NCBI RefSeq assembly: GCF_002953255.1
Contig: NZ_CP026498.1
Location: 2,099,197-2,163,196, forward strand
DNA: 64,000 nucleotides
Source of the DNA: Streptomyces sp. CB01881
GTDB taxonomy: Bacteria > Actinomycetota > Actinomycetes > Streptomycetales > Streptomycetaceae
Direction of reading: 5' to 3'
Every line of letters begins with the position of its first letter. Position 1 is the first letter of the stretch. Shown here one piece after another: positions 24,949-34,259 of this stretch. Under the pieces are notes generated by a model, which saw nothing but the letters and a program-made list of their open reading frames with translations, was not told the DNA's origin and ran no database searches. The translations under genes and the position numbers were made by a program.

Positions 24949-26127
24949 ATGTCCCCCCTGAACGCGAGTCCCGAGGCGGGCGCGGAGCACCTCAAGGCTC
25001 CGGAGCACCTCAAGGCCGCGGTCCGCGACCGCGTCCTCGCCCACCGGGACGAGCTGCTCGCGCTCAGCCGCCGCATCCACGCCCACCCCGAGACCGCGTT
25101 CGGGGAACACCGCGCCGCCGCCTGGTGCGCCGAGCTGCTGCGCGGCCACGGGTACGCGGTCACCGCGCCCGCCCACGGCCTGGAGACCGCGTTCACCGCG
25201 ACGCTCGGGTCCGGACCGGTCACCGTCGCCGTCGTCTGCGAGTACGACGCCCTCCCCGGGCTCGGCCACGCCTGCGGCCACAACCTGATCGCCGCCGCCG
25301 GCCTGGGCGCCGCAGTCGGCCTCGCCCCGTACGCCGACCGGCTCGGACTCACCGTCCGGGTGGTCGGCGCGCCCGCCGAGGAGCGCGGCGCCGGGAAGGC
25401 GCTGCTGCTCGACGCCGGCGCCTTCGCGGGTGTGGACGCGGCGATGATGGTCCACCCCTGCCCGGTCGAGGTCGCCGACTTCCGCTCCTTCGCGCTCGGC
25501 ACCCTCTCCGTCCGCTACTCCGGCCGCGCCGCCCACCCCAGCCTGAACCCGCACGACGGGCGCAACGCCGCCGACGCGCTGACCGTCGCGCAGGTCGCGC
25601 TCGGGCTGCTGCGCCAGCAACTGCCGCCGCACTGGCGGGTGCACGGGATCACCACCGCCGCCGGCACGGCGCCCAACCTGATCCCGGACACCGCGACCGC
25701 CGAGTACGAGATCCGCGCCTCGGCCGCCGAGGACCTCGCGGAGCTGCGCGAACGGGTCGAGGCCTGCTTCCGGGCGGGCGCGCTGGCCACCGGCTGCGAG
25801 GTCGAGCTGGGCCGGCCCGAGCCGGACTACCTGGACTTCCGCGGCGACCCCGCACTGCTCGCGCTCTGGCGGGCCAACGCCGCCGCGCTCGGCCGGCCGG
25901 AACCGGTCGAGAGCGGGCCGTTCGCCTGCACGGACATGGGCAACGTCTCGCACGTGCTGCCCGCCATCCACCCGGTGCTGGACATCACCGGCGGCGCCTG
26001 CGCCCCGCACGAGGCGGCGTTCGCCGAGGCCGCCGTCTCGCCCGAGGCGGACCGCGCCGTCCTGGACGGCGCGGTCGCGATGGCGTGGACGGCGGCGGAC
26101 TTCGCCGCCGGGCGGCGCGGCGCGTGA
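24949..26127 (+). CDS. M20-family amidohydrolase (peptidase M20D type)
   Basis: This 392-aa protein has GGAGG before its ATG. Metal-dependent amidohydrolase motifs are RRIHAHPETAFGEH, CEYDALPGLGHACGHNLI (metal ligands), GAPAEERGAGK (catalytic Glu pair), GRAAHPSLNPHDGRNAADA in the lid domain, and the final His in GACAPHEAAF. It is closest in style to AbgB/ACY1L2-like enzymes that cleave N-acyl amino acids or dipeptides. The N-terminus carries a short duplication (EHLKAPEHLKA). It is divergent from the NRPS across a shared iron box, inside the siderophore locus. An attractive but unproven role is amide cleavage of the spent siderophore (DHB-amino acid bond) or of an intermediate. Confidence 0.88.
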   Translation: MSPLNASPEAGAEHLKAPEHLKAAVRDRVLAHRDELLALSRRIHAHPETAFGEHRAAAWCAELLRGHGYAVTAPAHGLETAFTATLGSGPVTVAVVCEYDALPGLGHACGHNLIAAAGLGAAVGLAPYADRLGLTVRVVGAPAEERGAGKALLLDAGAFAGVDAAMMVHPCPVEVADFRSFALGTLSVRYSGRAAHPSLNPHDGRNAADALTVAQVALGLLRQQLPPHWRVHGITTAAGTAPNLIPDTATAEYEIRASAAEDLAELRERVEACFRAGALATGCEVELGRPEPDYLDFRGDPALLALWRANAAALGRPEPVESGPFACTDMGNVSHVLPAIHPVLDITGGACAPHEAAFAEAAVSPEADRAVLDGAVAMAWTAADFAAGRRGA

Positions 26128-26175
26128 CGGGTCTGCGCCGGCCGCCGTCCCCCCGACGTCAACCGGGCCCCGGCG

Positions 26176-27078
26176 TCAGACGACCCCCGGTGTCAGGTGG
26201 ACCGGCCCCGGGTCCGGCAGCAGGCCGCCGATCACCGCCGGGGCCGCCCGCAGTGCGGTGACGCCCAGCTCCCGGACCACCTCGCCGACCTCGGCGGGCC
26301 GGTCCGGGTCGGTCAGCACCAGTGCCGCGCCGGTCCGCAGCGGCCAGAGGAACTCCCAGAGCGGCAGGCCCAGTTGCAGCACCCGGTCGCCCGGCCCCAG
26401 CCCGTACGCGGACTGCAGCCCGCGCACCCGGCGGTCCACCTCGGCGTGCGCCACCGGGACGCCCGCCGGGCGGCCGCCCGGGCCGTAGGCCAGCCAGAGC
26501 GGGTGCTGCGGGGTCAGTGCGCGGGGCGGATCGGTGACCAACTCCGCGGCCAGCTCGGCCTCCCGGGGCCGGACGGCGCCGGGCACGCCCTCCCCCAGGA
26601 CGCAGACCGGGCGGGCGTCGGCCAGCAGCCAGGCCCTCCGGCCCGGCGCGTCGTCCGCGTCCAACGGCAGGTACGCCGCACCGGACTTGGCCACCGCCAG
26701 CAGCGCCGGCACGACCTCGGCCGGGCGGGTGAGCGCCAGGCCGACGACCGTACCGGGGCGGGCGCCGAGGCCCGCCAGGTGCCGTGACAGCCGGTTGGCG
26801 GCGGCGTTCAGCTCGCCGTAGGACACCACCGAACCGTCCGGCAGCACCAGCGCGGGCGCACCGGGTGTCCGGGCGGCCTGCGCCTCGACCGGGCCGATCA
26901 CCGTGGTCGGCGGCCGCTTCGGCCGCCGGCCCGCCTCCCCGCCCGGTCCCGGCGGGGTGTCGGCCCAGCGTTCCGGGGCGTCGGCCCGGTGTGCCGGGGT
27001 GTCCGGCCAGTGGTTGCGGGTGTCCGGCCACGGCGCCGGGGCGTCGGCCGGTCCCGTCAGGACGTCGGCCGGGTCCAT
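26176..27078 (-). CDS. Truncated, degenerate adenylation-domain protein
   Basis: This 300-aa product is read directly after the ArCP gene: TGA and ATG share one base (TGATG). After ~60 Pro/Asp-rich residues it follows an A domain: GELNAAANRLSRHL for A1 and [11 protein letters not shown] for A2. Where A3 should read [10 protein letters not shown] it reads YGPGGRPAG (the loop lost and the Lys replaced by Ala), and A4 is reduced to LPLWEFLWPLRTG. It then stops before A5, so half of the N-terminal core and the whole C-terminal lid are missing. It cannot form an aminoacyl-AMP in the normal way. It could be a decaying remnant, or a kept binding or scaffold protein, since the frame and coupling are intact. 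Confidence 0.85.
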   Translation of the reverse strand: MDPADVLTGPADAPAPWPDTRNHWPDTPAHRADAPERWADTPPGPGGEAGRRPKRPPTTVIGPVEAQAARTPGAPALVLPDGSVVSYGELNAAANRLSRHLAGLGARPGTVVGLALTRPAEVVPALLAVAKSGAAYLPLDADDAPGRRAWLLADARPVCVLGEGVPGAVRPREAELAAELVTDPPRALTPQHPLWLAYGPGGRPAGVPVAHAEVDRRVRGLQSAYGLGPGDRVLQLGLPLWEFLWPLRTGAALVLTDPDRPAEVGEVVRELGVTALRAAPAVIGGLLPDPGPVHLTPGVV

Positions 27079-27302
27079 CAGGACGCGCCCAGCAGTTCGG
27101 CCCAGGCCTCGACGGCCGGCCGCTCGGCGAGCTGCAGGAAGGCGACGTCCGCGCCCTCCGATCGCCACCGCTCGGCCAACGCCATCAGCCGGACCGAGTC
27201 CAGGCCCCAGTCGGCCAGGTTCTCGTCCAGCGGGATGTCCGCCGGGTCCTCGCCGAGCAGGTCGGCGACCTCGGCCCGGATACGCTCCACGGTGAAGGCC
27301 AT
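27078..27302 (-). CDS. Stand-alone aryl carrier protein (ArCP)
   Basis: This 74-aa acyl carrier domain has the Ppant attachment motif DWGLDSVRLM. In EntB/DhbB the ArCP is fused to the isochorismatase; here it is separate. I chose ATG at 27300-27302, with AAGGGA about 10 bases upstream. A TTG at 27309-27311 overlapping the isochorismatase stop is possible but too close to that site. It should carry DHB loaded by the AMP ligase and donate it to C1 of the NRPS. It is followed with a 1-base overlap by the truncated A domain. Confidence 0.92.
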   Translation of the reverse strand: MAFTVERIRAEVADLLGEDPADIPLDENLADWGLDSVRLMALAERWRSEGADVAFLQLAERPAVEAWAELLGAS

Positions 27303-27307
27303 GCCCG

Positions 27308-27940
27308 TCAATTCCCTTCCAGAACAGCGTCGGTGGTGGTGACCAGGCCGCAGCGGCCGGCCACCCAGGCGAGGGCGGCGCGGTGCTCGTCCGGGCCGAA
27401 GTCGGCGACCGCGTCGGCCACCACGAAGGCCTGGACGTCACGCATCCAGGCGTCGCAGGCGGTGGCCTGCACCCCGATGTGCGCGTACACGCCGGTGATC
27501 ACCAGCTGGTCGCGGCCCTGCGCGCGCAGCAGCTCCGCGAGCCCGGTGCGGACGAAGGCGCTGTACTTCCACTTGGTGAGCACGGTGTCGCCCTCACCCG
27601 GGGCGACCGCGTCGGCGATCGCCTCCGCACGCGGGTCGTCCGGGATGCCCGGGCCCCAGAAGTCCTGCTGGAGGCCGCGCTGTTCGGGGCTCTGGCCGCC
27701 GGGCTGCGCCGAGTAGACGACCGGGATGCCGAGCCGCCCGGCCTCCTTGCGCAGCCGGCCGACGTTCTCGAAGAGTTCGGTGACCGGGGCCGCGCCGGTG
27801 TCGAAGGCGTCCATGAAGTGGTTCTGCAGGTCGTGCACCAGCAGGACGGCGCGCGACGGGTCGACCGTCCAGGAGACCCGGTTGGCGGGGAGTTCACCGG
27901 CGGAGGGCATGGGATAGGAGGGGATGCGGGGCAGGCCCAC
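27308..27940 (-). CDS. Isochorismatase (2,3-dihydro-2,3-DHB synthase)
   Basis: This 210-aa enzyme would hydrolyse isochorismate to 2,3-dihydro-2,3-dihydroxybenzoate plus pyruvate. Motifs are LLVHDLQNHFMDAF (catalytic Asp region), LTKWKYSAF (catalytic Lys) and ITGVYAHIGVQATACDAWMRD. It begins like EntB/DhbB (IPSYPMPSAGELPANRVSW) but stops at the end of the hydrolase domain, without the usual C-terminal ArCP of ~75 residues, which is encoded by the next gene. The GTG start at 27938-27940 has AAGGAAG overlapping the upstream gene's TAA. Confidence 0.94.
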   Translation of the reverse strand: MGLPRIPSYPMPSAGELPANRVSWTVDPSRAVLLVHDLQNHFMDAFDTGAAPVTELFENVGRLRKEAGRLGIPVVYSAQPGGQSPEQRGLQQDFWGPGIPDDPRAEAIADAVAPGEGDTVLTKWKYSAFVRTGLAELLRAQGRDQLVITGVYAHIGVQATACDAWMRDVQAFVVADAVADFGPDEHRAALAWVAGRCGLVTTTDAVLEGN

Positions 27941-27952
27941 GGCGGTGCTTCC

Positions 27953-29704
27953 TTAGCTCTGGGAGGGGATGGGCGGGACGGACGGAGCGGACCCGGCCGC
28001 CGGGGCGGCCGCGGCGGCGAGACCAGCCGCTATGGCGGCGCGCAGGTCCTTCTTGCTCACCTTGCCGATCCCGGTGGCGGGAAAGGCGTCGACGAACTCG
28101 ACCCGGTCCGGCACCTTGTAGTCGGCCAGGCCGCGCCCGCGCACGAAGCGCTTCAACTCGACCGACTTCGGCGGGGCCTGGCGGGCCTCGTCGCGCAGCA
28201 CCACGTAGGCGCAGGTGCGCTCGCCGAGGTACGGGTCGGGCATCGACACGACCGCCGCGTCGTGCACGGCCGGGTGGGCGAGCAGGTGGTTCTCGATCTC
28301 CTCCGCGGCGACCTTCTCGCCGCCCCGGTTGATCTGGTCCTTGGCCCGCCCCTCGACCACCAGGTGGCCGGTGGAGGTCCGCCGGACGAGGTCGCCGGTG
28401 CGGTAGAAGCCGTCCGCGGTGAACGAGTCGGCGTTGTGCCCGGGGGCGTTCCAGTACCCGCGGATGGTGTACGGGCCCCGGGTGAGCAGATGGCCGGTGG
28501 TACCGTCGGGCAGATCGCCGTCCTGGTCGTCGACCACCCGGACCTCGTCGTCCGGGGAGATCGGCCGGCCCTGGGTGGTGACGATCACCTCCTCCGGGTC
28601 GTCCAGCCGGGTGTAGTTGACCAGTCCCTCGGCCATCCCGAACACCTGCTGGAGCGTGCAGCCCAGCACCGGGCGCACCCTCCGGGCGGCCTCCTCGCTG
28701 AACTTCGCGCCGCCGACCAGCAGCACCTCCAGGCTCGCCAGCCCCGGGTCCTCGCCCGCCGCCCGCCGCCGCTCGGCGGCCTCCAGCCAGAGCAGCGCCA
28801 GCGGCGGCACCAGGCCGGTGATGGTCACGCCCTCGCGCTCGATCAGCGGGAACGCCGTCTCGGGGCCGGGCTGCGGGCAGAGCACCACCCGGCCGCCCGC
28901 GTACAGCGTGCCGAGCGAACCCGGCGAGCTGAGCGGGAAGTTGTGCGCGGCGGGCAGGACACAGAGGTAGACGCTCCGCTCGTCCTGGCCGCAGATCCCG
29001 ACCGAACCGCGCAGCGAGTAGATGTAGTCGTCGTGGGTGCGCGGGATCAGCTTCGGCACGCCGGTGCTGCCACCGGACAGCTGGAGGAACGCGACGTCCC
29101 CCGGCTCGGGTCCGGCCTCCGGAAGGGGGCCGTCGGCCGGCACGTCGGCGAGCCGGACGTGCTCGCCCGCGTCCTCGCCGGCCACCAGGACCAGCCGCAG
29201 CGACGGGTTCTCCGCCCGTACGCGGCTCGCCAGTTCACGGTAGTCGAAGCCTCCCTCGACCGCCGGCACGACGTAGCCGGCCGCGCCGGTGAAGGAGCAG
29301 AAGTGGCCGACCTCGGTGTAGCGGTGGGCGGGCAGGGCGAAGACCGGCAGCGCGCCGATCCGGAAGAGGCCGAAGACCACCTCGAAGAACTCGGCCACGT
29401 TGGGGAGCTGGACCACCACGCGGTCGCCCCGGCCGATGCCGCGGGCGAGCAGGCCGGCGGCCATCCGGTCGGCCCGGCGGTCGAGTTCGGCGTACGTCCA
29501 GCGCCGGGTGCCCCCCGGGCCCGCCCCGTCGCCGGGGTCGACGATCGCGATGCGCTCGCCGTGGGCGGCGGCGCGCTCGCGCAGCATCCGGCCGAAGGTC
29601 TCGCCGCGCCAGTACCCGGCGGCGCGGTAGCGCTCGGCGAACTCGGCCGGGTAGGGCGTGAATCCGGCCAGCACCTCGTCCATGATGTCCTGCGGGCGGC
29701 TCAT
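27953..29704 (-). CDS. 2,3-dihydroxybenzoate-AMP ligase (DhbE/EntE type)
   Basis: This 583-aa adenylating enzyme forms DHB-AMP and transfers DHB to the ArCP phosphopantetheine. Motifs are [18 protein letters not shown] (A3), [18 protein letters not shown], and the lid [20 protein letters not shown] with the C-terminal GKVSKKDLR lysine. The opening ([24 protein letters not shown]) is typical of DHB ligases. The ATG overlaps the isochorismate synthase stop as ATGA, and a longer upstream frame is a shadow. The last ~25 residues are an Ala/Pro/Ser tail. Gene order and overlap place it in the dhb operon. Confidence 0.95.
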   Translation of the reverse strand: MSRPQDIMDEVLAGFTPYPAEFAERYRAAGYWRGETFGRMLRERAAAHGERIAIVDPGDGAGPGGTRRWTYAELDRRADRMAAGLLARGIGRGDRVVVQLPNVAEFFEVVFGLFRIGALPVFALPAHRYTEVGHFCSFTGAAGYVVPAVEGGFDYRELASRVRAENPSLRLVLVAGEDAGEHVRLADVPADGPLPEAGPEPGDVAFLQLSGGSTGVPKLIPRTHDDYIYSLRGSVGICGQDERSVYLCVLPAAHNFPLSSPGSLGTLYAGGRVVLCPQPGPETAFPLIEREGVTITGLVPPLALLWLEAAERRRAAGEDPGLASLEVLLVGGAKFSEEAARRVRPVLGCTLQQVFGMAEGLVNYTRLDDPEEVIVTTQGRPISPDDEVRVVDDQDGDLPDGTTGHLLTRGPYTIRGYWNAPGHNADSFTADGFYRTGDLVRRTSTGHLVVEGRAKDQINRGGEKVAAEEIENHLLAHPAVHDAAVVSMPDPYLGERTCAYVVLRDEARQAPPKSVELKRFVRGRGLADYKVPDRVEFVDAFPATGIGKVSKKDLRAAIAAGLAAAAAPAAGSAPSVPPIPSQS

Positions 29705-30897
29705 CGCGGCACCCCCGCAGCGTCCAGGAAGGTGCGGAACTTGGCGCTGGTCTCGGCCAGTTCGGCCTCCGGGCGGGACTCGGCGACCACGCCCGCGCCC
29801 GCGTACACCCGCAGCGTCCGCTCGTCCGCCTCGGCGCAGCGCAGGGTCACCACCCATTCGCCGTCGCCGTCCGCGTCGCCCCAACCGACCATGCCGGCGT
29901 AGAGGCCGCGGTCGAACGGCTCGATCTCCCCGATCGCCTGCCGCGCCACGGGCGTCGGCGTGCCGCAGACGGCCGGGGTCGGGTGCAGGGCGGTGGCGAG
30001 CTCCAGCGCGGAGACGGCCGGGTCGGCCAGCTCGGCGGTGATGGTGGTGGCCAGGTGCCACATCGCCGCGGTCCGGACGAGGGTGGGCCGCTCCGGCACG
30101 TCGAGCGTCCGGCAGTACGGCGCCAGGGCCGCACGGATGGCGTCCACGACGACGGCGTGCTCGTGCAGGTCCTTCGGGGACTCCAGCAGTGCGGCGGCCC
30201 GGCGGACGTCCTCGCCGAGGTCGGCGCTGCGCGGGACGGAGCCCGCCAGCGGGTTGGCCAGCACGGCGGTGCCGCGGCGGGAGAGCAGCAGCTCGGGACT
30301 GGCGCCGATCAGGGTGCGGCCGCCGCCGGCCGGGACGGCGAAGGTGTAACCGCCCGGGTCCCGGCGGGCCAGGCGCTGGAGGATCGCCGGCAGGTCGAGC
30401 GGGTGTCCGGCGCTCAGCTCCAGGGTGCGGGCGAGGACGACCTTGCTCAACTCGCCCGCCCTGAGCCGCCGGACGGCCTCCGCCACGCCGGCGCCGTACG
30501 CCTCGGGCTCGGGCACCGGGCGGACCAGCCACTCGACCCGGTCGGCGGCCGGGGCGGGCAGGGCGACCAGCGGGTCGTCGCGCAGCGCGCCGCACCGGCG
30601 GACCCGGGCGGGGACGGCCAGTTCGGCGCGGGCGTCGTGGTCGAACGCCACCGCGCCCACCACCAGCGGGTGTTCCACCCCGTCGCGGCGGGCCCGGTCG
30701 AGTGTCTCGGCGACCCGGACCGGCAGCGGGCGCGCGTCCTGCGGCACCCGGGCGTGCACGCCGTCGGCGAGCAGCGTGCGGGTCGGCGAGGCGAAGAACG
30801 CCTCGTCGGGCGCGGCCCGGTACTGGCCCAGCAGCCCGCTGGCCGCGCCGATGACGGTGTGGTCCGTCCCGGCGGGGGCGTGGTGCACCGTGGTCAC
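29701..30897 (-). CDS. Isochorismate synthase (EntC/DhbC type)
   Basis: This 398-aa chorismate-utilising enzyme converts chorismate to isochorismate. Motifs are [14 protein letters not shown] (with the general-base Lys), [45 protein letters not shown] and [11 protein letters not shown] with the Mg-binding glutamates. The GTG start at 30895-30897 has GGGAGA six bases upstream. It is coupled to the ligase gene by a 4-base overlap and separated from dhbA by a 211-base gap with degenerate repeats, so an internal promoter or processing site is possible there. Confidence 0.95.
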   Translation of the reverse strand: MTTVHHAPAGTDHTVIGAASGLLGQYRAAPDEAFFASPTRTLLADGVHARVPQDARPLPVRVAETLDRARRDGVEHPLVVGAVAFDHDARAELAVPARVRRCGALRDDPLVALPAPAADRVEWLVRPVPEPEAYGAGVAEAVRRLRAGELSKVVLARTLELSAGHPLDLPAILQRLARRDPGGYTFAVPAGGGRTLIGASPELLLSRRGTAVLANPLAGSVPRSADLGEDVRRAAALLESPKDLHEHAVVVDAIRAALAPYCRTLDVPERPTLVRTAAMWHLATTITAELADPAVSALELATALHPTPAVCGTPTPVARQAIGEIEPFDRGLYAGMVGWGDADGDGEWVVTLRCAEADERTLRVYAGAGVVAESRPEAELAETSAKFRTFLDAAGVPR

Positions 30898-31108
30898 CTG
30901 GATTCTCCCAGTCTGCGAGTGGCCGCCGGGCGCTGCTCGTGGCGCCGGCCGGCGGGTGGTGTGGTTCGGGGGTGTTCATGGCTCCGACGGGCCCGGGGGC
31001 GCGTCGGGCCGGGCCCGTGAGGTCGGGGCGCGTGGGCCGGACGTGCGAGGTCGGACGCGCGAGGTCGGCGGACGTGCGGTTCGGACGTGTCGGGTCGGGC
31101 CGACGCGC
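30898..31108 (-). other. Intergenic region with degenerate repeats
   Basis: This gap between the dhbA end and the isochorismate synthase start holds irregular, G-rich near-repeats of a GTGCGAGGTCGGAC-like element between about 31017 and 31101. I see no open frame with good codon use and no iron box. It breaks an otherwise tightly packed operon. Confidence 0.5.
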
Positions 31109-31924
31109 TCACGCGCGCAGGGTGGCGCCGCCGTCCACGTACAGGTCGTGCATGGTGATGTGCCGCGCCCGGTCGGAGACCAGGAAGGCCACCGCCTCGG
31201 CTATGTCGGCGGGTTGGGCGATCCGCCCGAGCGGGATGCCCACCCGCCAGCCGGCCGGATCGCCGTCGACGACCCGCCGTTCGGCGGCCTCGGCGTCGCC
31301 GCCCCAGAGCGCGCGCTGCATCTCGGTGTCGGTGGACCCGGGCGAGACGATGTTGCAGCGCACCCCGGAGCGGGCGAGCTCCAGACCGAGACAGCGGGTG
31401 AACATGGTGGCGGCCGCCTTGGACGCCGCGTAGGCGGCCATGCCGGCCCGGGGCACGCCGGCCGCGTTGGACCCGACGGTGACGACGGCCCCCGTGCCGC
31501 GCTCCGCCATCCGCCGGCCCACCGCCCGGCAGGTGTGGAAGACCCCGGTGGCGTTGACCGCGAAGGTCGCCGCCCAGTCCTCGTCGGTCAGTTCGACCGC
31601 GGGCGAGGTGCGCAGGATCCCGGCCACGTTCACCAGGACGCCCAGCGGACCGAGTTGACGCTCCACCAGGTCGACGGTGGACTCGACGGCGGCCGCGTCG
31701 GTGACGTCCAGCACGTACGGACGGACGCTACCGCCGGCAGCCGGCCCGCCGCCCGTCGGCTCCGCGGCGAACTCCTCGGCGAGCGCGGCGAGCGGACCCG
31801 GGTTGCGGTCGACCGCCGCGACGACGGCGCCCGTTGCGACGAGCGCGCGCGTCACGGCCGCGCCGATGCCCTGCCCGGCGCCGGTGACCATCGCGGTGGT
31901 ACCGACCAGTTCGGACTGAAGCAC
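31109..31924 (-). CDS. 2,3-dihydro-2,3-DHB dehydrogenase (DhbA/EntA type)
   Basis: This 271-aa short-chain dehydrogenase completes DHB synthesis using NAD. Motifs are [12 protein letters not shown] (cofactor glycines), LVNVAGIL and the catalytic Ser-Tyr-Lys set (TVGSNAAG...[13 protein letters not shown]). The end [16 protein letters not shown] matches EntA-type proteins. GTG at 31922-31924 is supported by GGAGGGG about 9 bases upstream; an in-frame ATG at 31957 lies inside the operator and is less likely. It is the first gene of the dhb operon, with an iron box 26 bases upstream of the start. Confidence 0.94.
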   Translation of the reverse strand: MLQSELVGTTAMVTGAGQGIGAAVTRALVATGAVVAAVDRNPGPLAALAEEFAAEPTGGGPAAGGSVRPYVLDVTDAAAVESTVDLVERQLGPLGVLVNVAGILRTSPAVELTDEDWAATFAVNATGVFHTCRAVGRRMAERGTGAVVTVGSNAAGVPRAGMAAYAASKAAATMFTRCLGLELARSGVRCNIVSPGSTDTEMQRALWGGDAEAAERRVVDGDPAGWRVGIPLGRIAQPADIAEAVAFLVSDRARHITMHDLYVDGGATLRA

Positions 31925-31949
31925 AGGAAATCCCCTCCGACCAGCAACA

Positions 31950-31968
31950 TTAGGCAAGCCTAACCTAA
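31950..31968. promoter_or_regulatory. Iron box upstream of dhbA
   Basis: TTAGGCAAGCCTAACCTAA matches the DtxR/DmdR consensus with two changes in the left half; the right half is perfect. It lies 26 bases before the dhbA start codon and should give iron-dependent repression of the whole dhb operon. Confidence 0.9.
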
Positions 31969-32070
31969 CACAATTGTTCGGGTGCGCCGAGAGGGCATGG
32001 GGCCTGCGGGACCGTCAACTGACGCAAACGTGAACACCTTCGAAGCCGAGGGCGTCCGACGATCAACCTG

Positions 32071-32122
32071 GACGCAACGTTGCGTCTAGTGTTACCGTCC
32101 AACCGAGACGCACCGTTGCGTC
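32071..32122. promoter_or_regulatory. Pair of TetR-type operators
   Basis: GACGCAACGTTGCGTC (32071-32086) is a perfect 16-bp palindrome. GACGCACCGTTGCGTC (32107-32122) is the same site with one change. The centres are 36 bp apart. They lie 120-170 bases upstream of the MFS transporter, whose operon encodes a TetR regulator, the usual arrangement for autoregulated efflux. Confidence 0.8.
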
Positions 32123-32241
32123 CACCTTCACCGTGACGTTCAGTGCGCCCCGAGCGGCGGTTCCCGAGCTGCGGCCCGGAGCCCCTGAGTCGCAGCGCCG
32201 CGACGTCCCCGAGAAGCCCCGATGAATCCCCAAGGAGCCCC

Positions 32242-33513
32242 GTGCCCACCACCCGTCCATCCCCGTCCGGCCCACTCGCCCGGGCCGCGGTCGCACTCGC
32301 CTTCTGGGTCACCATGGCCGGCACCACCGTCCCGACCCCGCTCTACCCGCTCTACCAACAGGCCTTCGGCTTCTCGCCGTTCATGGTCACGGTGATCTTC
32401 GCCGTCTACGCCGGCGGCGTCGTCGCCGGCCTGCTGACCCTCGGCCGGCTCTCCGACGCAGTCGGCCGGCGCCCCGTCATCGCCGCCGCCCTGCTGCTCG
32501 CCGCGGCCGCCGCCGACCTCTTCGAGGTCGCGGACTCGCTGGCCTGGCTGCTCACCGCCCGGGTGGTCTCCGGCCTCGCCGCGGCCCTGATCACGGGCGC
32601 CGCCACCGCCGCCCTGCTCGACCTCGCCCCGCCCGAGCGCCGACTGCGCGCCCAGACCCTCGCACTCGCCGCCAACATGGGCGGCCTGGCTGGCGGCACG
32701 CTGCTCTCCGGCGCCCTCGCCGAGTGGGCCGGCTCGCCGCTGCGCCTGCCCTGGACGGTGATGCTCGCCCTCACCGCCCTGGCCCTGGCCGGGCTCCTCG
32801 CCGTTCCCGCCATGGCTCCGGCAGCCGCCCCCGAAGCCGCGCCGACGGGCTCCGGCGACCGCCCCCGGGGCTCCGCCGCCCGCTTCCGCCCGCGGTTCCA
32901 GCCGCTGCGCATCCCGGCCGGGATCCGCCCCGCCTTCCTGCGCGCCGCCCTCGCCGGCGGGTCCGGGTTCGCCGTGCTCGGCGTGCTGACCGCGGTCAGC
33001 GGCCTGTTCCTGGCCAACGTCCTGGGGCTCCGTCACCACGCGCTCACCGGCCTGGTGGTCTGCCTGGCCTTCGCCGCCACCGCCGTCGGCCAGCTGCTCG
33101 CCCGGGTCCTGCCCAAGCCGCGCGCCCTTCCCGCCGCCTGCGCCGGCCTTGTCCTGGCCGCCGCCCTGATCGCCACCGCGCTGCTCACCGAGTCGCTGCC
33201 GCCGTTGCTGCTCGGTGCGTGCGTCAACGGCCTCGCCACCGGCACCGCCGTCGGCACCGGCCTCGGCGCCATCAACGGCGGGGTCGCCCCGCAGCAGCGC
33301 GGCGAGGCGGTCTCCACCTTCTTCGCCGTGCTGTACGGGATGCTCTCGGTGCCGGTGGTCGGCGTCGGCGTCCTTATCCAGGTCACCGGCCTGCGCACGG
33401 CGGGCGTCACGTTCAGCGCGCTGGTCGCGGTCCTGGCCGTGGCCGTCGCGGCAGGGCTGGTCCGGCGGCCGCGGGCCCCGCTCCCGTCGGCGGCCCGCAC
33501 GGAGGGGGCATGA
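32242..33513 (+). CDS. MFS transporter, 12 membrane segments
   Basis: This 423-aa major facilitator protein uses the GTG at 32242 with AAGGAG 4 bases upstream; an earlier ATG at 32143 would put arginine-rich residues before helix 1. Features are FWVTMAGTTVPTPLYPLYQQAFG in helix 1, motif A as LGRLSDAVGRRPV, and a central loop of ~45 residues (EAAPTGSGDRPRGSAARFRPRF). Family members export small toxic compounds. It is co-transcribed with the tetR gene 4 bases downstream, behind two palindromic operators. It sits beside the dhb promoter, so a link to siderophore export is possible, though its operators are not iron boxes. Confidence 0.88.
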   Translation: MPTTRPSPSGPLARAAVALAFWVTMAGTTVPTPLYPLYQQAFGFSPFMVTVIFAVYAGGVVAGLLTLGRLSDAVGRRPVIAAALLLAAAAADLFEVADSLAWLLTARVVSGLAAALITGAATAALLDLAPPERRLRAQTLALAANMGGLAGGTLLSGALAEWAGSPLRLPWTVMLALTALALAGLLAVPAMAPAAAPEAAPTGSGDRPRGSAARFRPRFQPLRIPAGIRPAFLRAALAGGSGFAVLGVLTAVSGLFLANVLGLRHHALTGLVVCLAFAATAVGQLLARVLPKPRALPAACAGLVLAAALIATALLTESLPPLLLGACVNGLATGTAVGTGLGAINGGVAPQQRGEAVSTFFAVLYGMLSVPVVGVGVLIQVTGLRTAGVTFSALVAVLAVAVAAGLVRRPRAPLPSAARTEGA

Positions 33514-33517
33514 GAGG

Positions 33518-34192
33518 ATGAGCCCGACCAACGCCACCGGCCGGCTCCCGCAGCGGCCCGCCCGTGAGGACCTCCGCACCATCGCCGTCCAGCCCCGCAC
33601 CGCCACCGGCAGCAGCAGCGCGAGCAGCAGCAGCCGCCGGAGCGAGGCCGCGCGCCTGGCCGTGCTCAACGCCGCCGACGACCTCCTGGTGGAGCACGGC
33701 TTCGAAGGCCTCACCATCGAGGGCATCGCCGCGGCGGCCGGCGTCGCCAAGCAGACGATCTACCGCTGGTGGAAGTCCAAAGTCGACATCCTGTTCGACA
33801 ACCTGGTCCTCGACGCAGGGTCCGCCCTGGCCTGGCCCGAAGCCGCAGCCGACGGCCCCGCCGGCCCGTCCGGTCCCGAGCAGGTGCGCGCCTACATCCA
33901 CGGCTTCGCCGTCTTCCTCGGCGAGGCACCGGCCGGCCGCGTCCTCCAGGCCCTCCTTGGGCACGCCCAACTCGACGCCCGTACGGCGGAGTTGCTGCAC
34001 ACCGGGTTCCTGGACGGGCTCCGCTCCCGCGACGTCGCGCAGACCCGCGCCGCGCTCGGCTGCTCCGAGGACGAGGCGGCCGTGCTCCTCGACGCGCTCC
34101 TCGCACCGCTCTACCACCGCGCCCTGGTGCTGCGCCGCCCGCTCGACACCGCCTTCGTCGACGCGCTGCTCGACCAGCACCTCCCGCGCTGA
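33518..34192 (+). CDS. TetR-family transcriptional repressor
   Basis: This 224-aa protein has a Ser/Arg-rich N-terminal extension of ~45 residues ahead of the TetR helix-turn-helix (EGLTIEGIAAAAGVAKQTIYRWW, about 70-92). A ligand-binding domain of the TetR_C_11/C_16 sort ends in LPLYHR-like sequence (APLYHRALVLRRPLDTAFVDALL). Its ATG is 4 bases after the transporter stop. It most likely binds the two GACGCAACGTTGCGTC-type sites upstream of the transporter. The ligand is unknown. Codon use is like its neighbours. Confidence 0.9.
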   Translation: MSPTNATGRLPQRPAREDLRTIAVQPRTATGSSSASSSSRRSEAARLAVLNAADDLLVEHGFEGLTIEGIAAAAGVAKQTIYRWWKSKVDILFDNLVLDAGSALAWPEAAADGPAGPSGPEQVRAYIHGFAVFLGEAPAGRVLQALLGHAQLDARTAELLHTGFLDGLRSRDVAQTRAALGCSEDEAAVLLDALLAPLYHRALVLRRPLDTAFVDALLDQHLPR

Positions 34193-34259
34193 CCCCCCTT
34201 CCCGCTCAACTCCCCGCCGTCAGGCCCGTGTCCATCTCCGGGCCCGCCTAGGAGTCACC

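Noticed and set aside
29705..30979. Extension of the DHB-AMP ligase to about 1008 residues
   Set aside because: The extra part overlaps the isochorismate synthase gene in another frame and has no homology; the ATGA overlap marks the true start.
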